Shown: one piece after another, positions 25,079 to 31,501 of the stretch
How positions within the stretch are numbered: the stretch's first letter is position 1
Layout of the letters: each line of letters begins with the position of its first letter
From: UBA668 sp049318165
GTDB lineage: Bacteria > Actinomycetota > Acidimicrobiia > Acidimicrobiales > Ilumatobacteraceae
Length of the DNA: 31,501 bases
Assembly: GCA_049318165.1 (NCBI GenBank)
Contig: JBMOGW010000011.1
Span: forward strand, 1 to 31,501
Direction of reading: 5' to 3'
Notes under the pieces: model-generated
Database searches by the model: none
What the model saw: only the letters and a program-made list of their open reading frames with translations
What the model was told of the DNA's origin: nothing
Position numbers and translations under genes: made by a program

Positions 25079-26785
25079 ATGGAACACGACATCGTCATCC
25101 GTGGAGGCACGGTGATCGACGGCTCGGGCGCGCCCGCCCGCACCGCCGACGTCGCGATCGCCAACGGTCGCATCGTCGAGGTCGGCCGCGTCACCGGTGC
25201 CGGTCGCCGCGAGGTCGATGCGTCGGGTGCGCTGGTCACCCCGGGGTTCGTCGACATCCACACGCACTACGACGGGCAGGCGACGTGGGACCAACGGCTG
25301 CAACCGTCGTCCGATCACGGCGTCACCACCGTGGTCGCCGGCAACTGTGGCGTCGGATTCGCGCCGGTCCGGCCTGCCGACCGCGAGTTGCTCGTCGAAC
25401 TGATGGAGGGTGTGGAGGACCTGCCCGGCACCGTGCTGCACGAGGGTCTGTCGTGGCAGTGGGAGACCATCGCCGACTATCTCGACGCGCTCGACGGCCG
25501 CCACTACGACATCGACCTCGCCACCCAGGTGTGCCACGCGCCGGTGCGTGTGTACGTGATGGGGCAACGCGGCGCCGACCGTGAGGCGGCGACACCGGAC
25601 GAGATCGCCGAGATGGGCCGCATCGCCGCCGAGGGCGTGCGTGCCGGTGCCTTGGGCTTCTCCACGTCGCGCACGCTCAACCACCGCACCAGCCGGGGTG
25701 AGCCGACGCCGACGTTGACGGCCGCGCGGTCGGAACTGGTGGGCATCGCCGCCGCCATCGGTGCGACGGGGCAGGGAGTGCTGCAGGTGGTGTCCGACTT
25801 CACCGAGGGTGTGGAGGAGGACGAGACGCTGCTGGCGATGATGCGAGCGTCCGGTCGGCCGCTGTCGATCTCGCTGCTGCAGGCGGGCCCCGGCACCGGC
25901 TATCGGTCGAAGCTGGCGTTGCTCGAAACCGCTCGTGCCGAAGGCTTGACGATGCGTGCGCAGGTGGCTGCCCGTGCCGTGGGCATCCTGGTCGGCCTGC
26001 AGGGCACGGTGAACCCGCTGCGCGGCACCGCGGCGTTCGCGGCGGTCGCCCACCTGCCGTTGGCCGAGCAGGCGGCCGCGCTCTCGTCGCCCGAACAGCG
26101 CGAGCAGCTGGTCACCGAGCTGCGCAGCGGAACGGCCCGGCTGTCGCTGTCGCGCCTCTACGAACTCGGCACGCCACCCCGCTACGAACCCCGGCCGGAG
26201 GACTCGATCGCGGCGCGCGCGGCGGCCGCAGGTGTCGACCCGTACGACGTGTTGGTCGACCTCCTGCTGGCCGACCAGGGCCGGGCGCTGCTGTACCTAC
26301 CGTTCCTCAATTACTTCGACGGCAGCCTCGACGCCGCCCACGAGATGCTCGCCCACCCGTTCACGGTGCCGGGTCTGGGCGACGGCGGCGCGCACGTCGG
26401 CACCATCTGTGACGGCAGCTTCCCCACGTCGCTGCTGGTGCATTGGGGTCGCGACCGCGACCGCGGCCCGAAGTTCGACCTGCCGTACCTGGTGCACCGT
26501 CAGGCTCGGGGGACAGCGGAAGCCGTCGGTCTGCTCGACCGCGGCCTGCTGGCACCCGGCTACAAGGCCGACGTGAACGTCATCGACTTCGACCGGCTCG
26601 GTCTGCAACCGCCGCAGATGGTGCGCGACCTGCCGGCCGGTGGCAAGCGGCTGCTGCAGCGCGCCACCGGCTACGTGCACACCTTCGTGTCGGGCGTCGA
26701 GACGCAATGCGGTGGCGAACCCACCGGAGCACTGCCGGGACGGTTGGTCCGGGGCCAGCAGTCGGCACCGAGCACGGGAGCGTGA
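25079..26785 (+). CDS. N-acyl-D-amino-acid deacylase-like amidohydrolase
   Basis: A 568-residue metal-dependent amidohydrolase. The opening IVIRGGTVIDGSG and VTPGFVDIHTHYDGQ are typical of the superfamily, with metal ligands H61 and H63. GNCGVGFAP (88-96) has the cysteine seen in D-aminoacylases, and GLGDGGAHVG (432-441) has the catalytic aspartate D435. The C-terminal GYKADVNVIDFD is the small beta-sandwich closing the fold. Relatives are commonly labelled D-aminoacylase or dihydroorotase-like, but true substrates of this longer actinobacterial branch are mostly unknown. The 2-oxoglutarate oxygenase gene starts two bases after its stop, so the two enzymes probably work in one pathway. Confidence 0.88.
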   Translation: MEHDIVIRGGTVIDGSGAPARTADVAIANGRIVEVGRVTGAGRREVDASGALVTPGFVDIHTHYDGQATWDQRLQPSSDHGVTTVVAGNCGVGFAPVRPADRELLVELMEGVEDLPGTVLHEGLSWQWETIADYLDALDGRHYDIDLATQVCHAPVRVYVMGQRGADREAATPDEIAEMGRIAAEGVRAGALGFSTSRTLNHRTSRGEPTPTLTAARSELVGIAAAIGATGQGVLQVVSDFTEGVEEDETLLAMMRASGRPLSISLLQAGPGTGYRSKLALLETARAEGLTMRAQVAARAVGILVGLQGTVNPLRGTAAFAAVAHLPLAEQAAALSSPEQREQLVTELRSGTARLSLSRLYELGTPPRYEPRPEDSIAARAAAAGVDPYDVLVDLLLADQGRALLYLPFLNYFDGSLDAAHEMLAHPFTVPGLGDGGAHVGTICDGSFPTSLLVHWGRDRDRGPKFDLPYLVHRQARGTAEAVGLLDRGLLAPGYKADVNVIDFDRLGLQPPQMVRDLPAGGKRLLQRATGYVHTFVSGVETQCGGEPTGALPGRLVRGQQSAPSTGA

Positions 26786-26787
26786 CC

Positions 26788-27801
26788 ATGGAACCGAGGA
26801 TCCTCGAACCGAACTGCGAGTGGGGCTCGGCCGACGTGGCCGACGAGTCGCAGTGGACCGAGCACTTCACCGACGCCGAGTTGGCCGAGCTCGACGCGTC
26901 GCTGCGCCACGCGCTGACCGTCTCCGACGACGTGCTGGAACTGGACCTCGAGCACTTCCCGCTCCCGACGTTGTCGACGCGGCTGGCGCGGATCGAGGAC
27001 GAGTTGATCAACGGCCGTGGCTTCGTCCGCCTGCGTGGCATCGACCGGCGCGCCTATTCGCAGCAGGAGATGGAGTTGCTCTACTGGGGCATCGGCCTGC
27101 ACCTCGGCCGGCCGTGGCCGCAGAACAAGTACGGCCACGTGCTCGGCGACGTGACGGATCAGCAGAAGTCGGCGTCCGACCCGACGGTGCGCGGCAACGA
27201 GATCGGTGGTGCGGCGCTGCCGTTCCACTGCGACGGCTCCGACCTCGTCGGTCTGATGTGCCTCGAGAACGGCATCGAGGGTGGTCTGTCCGCGGTGGCC
27301 AACTCGGTGCGCATCCACAACCACCTGGTCGCCGAGCGGCCCGACCTGGCAGCAGCGCTCTACGAGCAGTTCCCCTACGACTTCCGCGGCGAGCAGCCCG
27401 CCGGCGGCAGGGGCTACTACTCGCTGCCGGTGTTCACCGAGTGGGAGGACCGGTTGTTCGTGCGCTGCATTCCGCCGTACATCCTCGCCTCGCAGCGACA
27501 CCCGGACGCACCACGGTTGACGGCACTGCAGCGCGAGGCCCTCGCCGCCGTCGTGACGATGGCCGACGACCCGGCGAACCATGTGCTGATGGAACTGCGG
27601 CCCGGCGACATGCAGTTCATCAACAACTACCACGTGCTCCACGGCCGAACCGCGTACGTCGACGACCGCCAGGGCGGCCGGGTGCGTCACCTCAAGCGAC
27701 TGTGGTTGGAGACGTCGGTGCTCGACTCGCGTCCGGCGCACTTCGCCAATCGGTCGCACTGGTCGGCGAAGCGGACCGCCAGCCGCATGCAGGTCAACTG
27801 A
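26788..27801 (+). CDS. TauD/TfdA-like Fe(II)/2-oxoglutarate-dependent oxygenase
   Basis: A 337-residue predicted non-heme iron oxygenase. The iron triad is H147 and D149 (FHCDGSD) with H285 (HVLHGR). Arginines R298 and R300 follow at the distance expected for the 2-oxoglutarate-binding residue. ELRPGDMQFINNYHVLHG is the typical C-terminal core. It lacks the taurine-specific context, so the substrate is unknown. It is two bases downstream of the amidohydrolase, with GGGAG inside that gene as ribosome site. Its last 8 bases overlap the end of the opposing histidine kinase gene. A combined deacylation and hydroxylation of an N-acyl compound is possible. Confidence 0.9.
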   Translation: MEPRILEPNCEWGSADVADESQWTEHFTDAELAELDASLRHALTVSDDVLELDLEHFPLPTLSTRLARIEDELINGRGFVRLRGIDRRAYSQQEMELLYWGIGLHLGRPWPQNKYGHVLGDVTDQQKSASDPTVRGNEIGGAALPFHCDGSDLVGLMCLENGIEGGLSAVANSVRIHNHLVAERPDLAAALYEQFPYDFRGEQPAGGRGYYSLPVFTEWEDRLFVRCIPPYILASQRHPDAPRLTALQREALAAVVTMADDPANHVLMELRPGDMQFINNYHVLHGRTAYVDDRQGGRVRHLKRLWLETSVLDSRPAHFANRSHWSAKRTASRMQVN

Positions 27802-29308
27802 CCTCGCGAGCCGCACCTGGCAACCGCAGGGTGAAGGTCGAACCGACGTCGACCGTCGACTGCAACTCCAGCCGACCGTTCATCGTCTCCGCGAGTGCAC
27901 GCGACACGGCCAGGCCGATGCCCGTGCCCTCGATGCCGGTGCGTTCTGCCCCGAGCCGGTCGAACGGCTGGAAGACGCGGTCGTGCAACCCGGGTGCGAT
28001 GCCGGGGCCGGTGTCCTCCACCGCAACTCCCACCATTCCATCGTCGGCAGGTGCACAGTGGACGCGCACACTGCCTGCCGGTCGGTTGTACTTGATCGCG
28101 TTCGACAGCAGGTTGAGCAGGATCTGCACCACGCGCTGGCGATCCGCGAACACCGTCTGGTGACACTGCGAGGCGTCGAAGGGCTCGACCGCCACGTCGA
28201 CGCTTGCGGCCAGGCCACGCACCAGATCGAGCGCTTCGGTGACGACATCGGCGAGCCCGACGGTCTCGAACGACATCGTCATGCGACCGGACTCGATGCT
28301 GGTGATGTCGAGCACCTCGTTGATCAGGTCGTGCAGGTGGCGGCCGCCGGTGACGATTCGTTCGACGGTCTCGGCCTGTGCGGGTGTGAGGTGATCGAGC
28401 TGCAGCAGTTGTGCGAAGCCGAGCACCGCGTTCAACGGCGTTCGCAGCTCGTGACTCATACGCGAGAGGAACACGGTCTTCGCCTGACTGGCCTCCTGTG
28501 CCTCGCGTTCGGAGATCTCCAACGCGGCGCGTGCCCGCACCTCCGCGTCGATGTCGCGGAGTCCCACCACACGGCCGATGATCCTCGCTTCGCGCTCGTC
28601 GATCACGGGGCGGACCGCTGCGGCCATCCAGCGCAGACTGCCGTTCTCGCACTCCAGTCGTGCCTCGAAGTGGACCGGGCCGTCGCTCTCCGCGAAGGCG
28701 CGTGGGGCACCCACCATTTCCAGGTCCGCGACGTGCACCACGTCGGTCGCCGGCCTCCCCACGAGTTCGTCGGCGGACCAGCCGAGCATCGACCGGACCG
28801 ACGGGGAGATCCACTGGACGATGCCGGTGCCGTCGACGCGCACGACGATGTCGCTCGCGTTCTCGGCGAGGATGCGGAACTGCTCCTCGTGTTCGTGGAG
28901 TTGCTCGCGCAGGGCGTACTCGGCGGTGACATCGTGCCAGCCTGCGACCCGTCCGACGACGTTGCCGTCCTGATCGAGGACGGGCGCCAGGCGGGCCGAC
29001 ATCCACCGCCAGTCGCCGTCCTTGGTGAGGAAGCGCAGGTCGTTGCGGGTGACGGTGCCGGACATCACCGTGTCCCGGGCCCTGCGGCCTCGGGCGACGT
29101 CCTCGGGGTGCATGCGGTCGAAGATCGACGTGCCGACCAGCTCGTCGGCGGACCACCCGAGGACGTCCTCGATGGCCGGGCTGATCCAGACGACGATGTT
29201 GTCGGCGTTGATCTGCATGGCGACGTCGGACGCCATCTCTGCGAGCAGCCGGTACGGGGGCTGGTGGCCTTCGCCGCCTTCATGCTCGTGCGCGTCCGCC
29301 GGATTCAT
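27794..29308 (-). CDS. Soluble PAS-PAS sensor histidine kinase
   Basis: A 504-residue kinase with no membrane segment. PAS 1 covers about 17-130 and PAS 2 about 142-255. A short helix leads to the HisKA box SRMSHELRTPLNAVLGF, with H286 as the phosphorylated residue. The ATPase domain has N403 (LSNAIKY), DTGPGIAPG (432-440) and GTGIGLA (461-467). Both PAS domains carry the identical GWSADELVG string, suggesting a duplication. No receiver or response-regulator gene is adjacent, so it is an orphan. What the PAS domains sense is unknown. ATG 29308 is used; the nearest good ribosome site (AGAAGG) is rather far at 14 bases. Its 3' end overlaps the TauD-like gene. Confidence 0.93.
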   Translation of the reverse strand: MNPADAHEHEGGEGHQPPYRLLAEMASDVAMQINADNIVVWISPAIEDVLGWSADELVGTSIFDRMHPEDVARGRRARDTVMSGTVTRNDLRFLTKDGDWRWMSARLAPVLDQDGNVVGRVAGWHDVTAEYALREQLHEHEEQFRILAENASDIVVRVDGTGIVQWISPSVRSMLGWSADELVGRPATDVVHVADLEMVGAPRAFAESDGPVHFEARLECENGSLRWMAAAVRPVIDEREARIIGRVVGLRDIDAEVRARAALEISEREAQEASQAKTVFLSRMSHELRTPLNAVLGFAQLLQLDHLTPAQAETVERIVTGGRHLHDLINEVLDITSIESGRMTMSFETVGLADVVTEALDLVRGLAASVDVAVEPFDASQCHQTVFADRQRVVQILLNLLSNAIKYNRPAGSVRVHCAPADDGMVGVAVEDTGPGIAPGLHDRVFQPFDRLGAERTGIEGTGIGLAVSRALAETMNGRLELQSTVDVGSTFTLRLPGAAREVS

Positions 29309-29343
29309 CCCTGGTTCGTCACCCTTCTGGAGGTGTCACTGCA

Positions 29344-29349
29344 ACGATA
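29344..29349 (-). promoter_or_regulatory. Candidate -10 box (TATCGT) of the histidine kinase
   Basis: TATCGT on the minus strand lies 35 bases before the kinase ATG, in the 118-base divergent region shared with the TetR gene. Confidence 0.3.
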
Positions 29350-29381
29350 GGTCGACTGCTTCGTCGGTCGCGCAGCACGAC

Positions 29382-29409
29382 GTGTTCGCCGGGAATTCAG
29401 TGTTCGCCG
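29382..29409. repeat. Direct repeat GTGTTCGCCG before the TetR gene
   Basis: Two exact 10-base copies start 18 bases apart (29382-29391 and 29400-29409), just upstream of the TetR -10 candidate. They could be an operator for self-repression, though TetR sites are usually inverted repeats. Confidence 0.45.
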
Positions 29410-29414
29410 CCGCG

Positions 29415-29420
29415 TACACT
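29415..29420 (+). promoter_or_regulatory. Candidate -10 box (TACACT), six bases before the ATG
   Basis: TACACT, then CGCCGC, then the TetR ATG. No ribosome site is present, so the transcript is probably leaderless. Spacing is identical to 13195-13207 and 15522-15534. Confidence 0.5.
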
Positions 29421-29426
29421 CGCCGC

Positions 29427-30062
29427 ATGGCCACCGAGTCGTCGACGCCGTGGCCGACGCGTGAGCTGATCCTCCTCGAGGCGTCGCGACTGTTCGCTGT
29501 CCGCGGCTACCGCGGGACGAGCACGCACGACATCGCCGCAGCGGTGGGTGTGCGTCAGCCATCGTTGTACAAGCACTTCGCGTCCAAGCAGGAGATCGCC
29601 GAGGAGTTGCTGCGCCGCGACCTGACGGCGGGTGTCGAGGCGCTCGAGCGGTTGGCCTCGGAGGGTGGTGGCCCTGCGGTCGAGTTGTATCGCTATCTGC
29701 AATGGGAGGTCCGATACGTGCGCAGCACGCCGTTCGACCTTCGTGCGCTGTACTTCGACGAGATCCTCCACCTTCCCGAGTTCGAGGAGGGGCGGGCCAT
29801 GAACGCCCGCTACACGGCGCTGTTGCGATCGATCATCGAGCGCGGCATCGCGGCCCGAGACTTCCTCGATCTCGATGTGTCGTTCGCCTGTCAGGTGGTC
29901 GACGCGATCGTGCTCGAGACCATCCGCGGTGCCGCCGACGACCCGGCGACACACGCCGTCGACGAGCCCGACCTGTCCGCCGGGTTCGTGTTGCGCGGGT
30001 TGCTCCGCGCGCCGTCGAGGCTCACCCGTGTGCGCACCGCGGCCCGCACGCTGGACCGCTGA
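29427..30062 (+). CDS. TetR family transcriptional regulator
   Basis: A 211-residue regulator. Residues about 12-58 form the DNA-binding domain (ELILLEASRLFAVRGYRG, then THDIAAAVGVRQPSLYKHF, with the usual YKHF end of the recognition helix). The C-terminal ligand domain, about 65-200, is variable as in most of the family, so the inducer cannot be told. It diverges from the histidine kinase and carries direct repeats in its own promoter, suggesting self-control. It converges, with a 3-base gap, on the dimethylglycine/sarcosine dehydrogenase-like gene, which it may or may not regulate. The ATG is placed by the family start and by the -10 box immediately upstream. Confidence 0.95.
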   Translation: MATESSTPWPTRELILLEASRLFAVRGYRGTSTHDIAAAVGVRQPSLYKHFASKQEIAEELLRRDLTAGVEALERLASEGGGPAVELYRYLQWEVRYVRSTPFDLRALYFDEILHLPEFEEGRAMNARYTALLRSIIERGIAARDFLDLDVSFACQVVDAIVLETIRGAADDPATHAVDEPDLSAGFVLRGLLRAPSRLTRVRTAARTLDR

Positions 30063-30065
30063 GGC

Positions 30066-31501
30066 TCACTCGGCGAGGATGCGCAGCCGCTGCGGGTCGT
30101 AGAACGGGGCGAACTGCAGCCGTGCCGGCAGCCGACGAGCTGGCGTGTGCACCTCGAACGCTCCGTCGGCCAACCACCCGGCCGTCACGCCGTCGTCGTG
30201 GTGCACCTGGGCGAGCGCCACCGGCCCGCCGACGGTGTGACCGAACGCCGCCGCACGGACGTACCCGACCCACTCGCCGTCGAGCAGCACGGGCTCGCCG
30301 CCGAACAGGTCGGCCTCGCCGTCGTCGACGAACAGTCCGACGATGCGATCTGCGGGCGGACCTGCTGTCTTCGCAGCCAGCATCGCGTCGCGGCCGATGA
30401 AGCCGCCCGGCTTGTCCCAGGCGACTGCGAACGCGAGGCCGGCCTCGAGCACCGTGTCGGTGGTGTCGATGTCGACGCCCATGTCGCGGTAGCCCTTCTC
30501 CAATCGCAGACCGGCCATCGCGCCGAGGCCGACGGGACGGATACCGAGGTCGTCTCCGGTCTCGAACAGCAGGTCGTACAGGCCGGCGGCGTGTTCGGTG
30601 GGCACGTGCAGCTCGTACCCGAGCTCACCGACGTACGTCACCCTGCCCGCGAGGACCGGGGCGTACCCGACGTGGATCTGCTGCGCAGTGAGGTACGGGA
30701 ACGCTCGGTTCGACAGGTCGGCATCGGTGAGCCGGCCGAGCAGCTCGCGTGACGCGGGACCCTGCACCGACAGCAGGGTGGTGGCCGACGTGACGTCGGT
30801 GACGACCACCACCTCACCGGCGCGGGCTTCGCGCCGGATGCGCGGCTCGATCTGGCGGTGGGTGACGTCGCTGCTGACGACGAGGAAGCGGTCGTCGCCC
30901 AGCTTCGACACGGTGACGTCGGCGACGATGCCACCTCGGGTGTCGAGCCACTGGGTGTAGACCAGCCGGCCGGTCTCGCGGTCGACGTCGTTGGCGGACA
31001 ACCGATTCAGCACGGCGCCGGCGTCGGGGCCCTGCACCATCAGCTTGGCCATCAGGCTCATGTCGAGCACGCCCACTGCATGTCGCACCGCGTGATGCTC
31101 GCGTGCGACGAGCGAGTGCGACTCCTGGCGCACGTGGTCGAGCACGGTGCGCGGGTGTTCTCCCGGTTCGGCGAACCATTCCGGGTACTCCCACCCGACC
31201 GACGTGCCGAAGTGTGCGCCGGCAGCGATGTGGCGGTCGTGCAGGACGGAGCGGCGAACGTTGCGCGCCGTGGTGGGCTTCCAGTGCGGCCACACACCGT
31301 CGCCGAACAGCACGCCGAGTTGCTCGGGTGTCCGCTCGGACCGGAACCGGCGACTGGTCTCATGGGTGGCCACCCGACCGACCGCGTAGCTGGTCACGTC
31401 GAGCGGGGGCACGCCGTCGACGATCCAGTGGGCCATCAGGTGACCCACGCCGCCGCCCAGCAGGATGCCGAGCGAGTTCATGCCGGCGGCCACCCAGTAC
31501 C
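30066..31501 (-). CDS. Dimethylglycine/sarcosine dehydrogenase-like protein, C-terminal part (N-terminus beyond window edge)
   Basis: About 478 codons of the C-terminal part are present and the frame runs open past the right edge, so the internal GTG at 31493 is not the true start. The first residues (YWVAAGMNSLGI, GGGVGHLMAHWI) are the end of an FAD oxidoreductase (DAO) domain. A FAO_M-type linker follows, and then a GcvT-like aminomethyltransferase region (GVLDMSLMAKLMVQGPDA, TLLSVQGPASRELL, GELGYELHVP, GLRLEKGYRDMG). It ends in a GcvT C-terminal barrel. Such fusions oxidise methylated glycines and pass the one-carbon unit to tetrahydrofolate, so the link to folate is chemical, although folP lies 26 kb away. 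The exact substrate is undetermined. Confidence 0.88.
   Translation of the reverse strand, partial: YWVAAGMNSLGILLGGGVGHLMAHWIVDGVPPLDVTSYAVGRVATHETSRRFRSERTPEQLGVLFGDGVWPHWKPTTARNVRRSVLHDRHIAAGAHFGTSVGWEYPEWFAEPGEHPRTVLDHVRQESHSLVAREHHAVRHAVGVLDMSLMAKLMVQGPDAGAVLNRLSANDVDRETGRLVYTQWLDTRGGIVADVTVSKLGDDRFLVVSSDVTHRQIEPRIRREARAGEVVVVTDVTSATTLLSVQGPASRELLGRLTDADLSNRAFPYLTAQQIHVGYAPVLAGRVTYVGELGYELHVPTEHAAGLYDLLFETGDDLGIRPVGLGAMAGLRLEKGYRDMGVDIDTTDTVLEAGLAFAVAWDKPGGFIGRDAMLAAKTAGPPADRIVGLFVDDGEADLFGGEPVLLDGEWVGYVRAAAFGHTVGGPVALAQVHHDDGVTAGWLADGAFEVHTPARRLPARLQFAPFYDPQRLRILAE

Overview
The window is high-GC DNA packed with genes on both strands. Codon use, many GTG starts, the mycobacterial-type bkd gene order and the large cyclase/ATPase regulator point to an actinobacterium. 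I lean towards an Acidimicrobiia-like lineage, but that placement is an inference from gene content. I found no tRNA, rRNA, CRISPR, insertion sequence or phage gene. I place 26 protein genes, two of them cut by the window edges. No gap between genes exceeds about 175 bases.

Layout. 1-3327 (minus): a cut FAD-dependent oxidoreductase, coupled to a 920-residue cyclase-domain/NTPase regulator. 3424-7266 (minus): folP, a fused pabB-pabC gene and a thiolase, so folate synthesis sits next to a fatty-acid enzyme. 7411-9578 (plus): a long-chain-type acyl-CoA dehydrogenase and an oddly arranged crotonase. 9611-13123 (minus): the E1 alpha, E1 beta and E2 genes of a branched-chain 2-oxoacid dehydrogenase, with a second acyl-CoA dehydrogenase diverging from them at 13207. 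14377-15437 (minus): a nitrobindin-like protein behind a short TetR-like gene. 15534-18489: a dienelactone hydrolase, then a YccF membrane protein and an acyl-CoA ligase on the other strand.

18649-22302 holds a homolog of archaeal cyclic 2,3-diphosphoglycerate synthetase, tightly followed by a PLP-dependent decarboxylase and facing a carbamate kinase. 22376-24983 (minus): a secreted subtilase with a C-terminal LamG-like domain, preceded by a DUF3237 gene. 25079-27801 (plus): an amidohydrolase and a 2-oxoglutarate-dependent oxygenase, two bases apart. 27794-31501: a soluble PAS-PAS histidine kinase, a TetR regulator and the C-terminal part of a dimethylglycine/sarcosine dehydrogenase-like enzyme.

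The main theme is acyl-CoA and amino-acid breakdown. The 2-oxoacid dehydrogenase, two dehydrogenases, crotonase, thiolase and ligase could together take branched-chain amino acids and other carboxylic acids through beta-oxidation. No E3 subunit and no pabA glutaminase lie in the window, so both must come from elsewhere. The best candidates for something poorly described are the 2,3-diphosphoglycerate synthetase-like gene with its coupled decarboxylase, the rearranged crotonase, and a repeated promoter layout that suggests leaderless transcripts.
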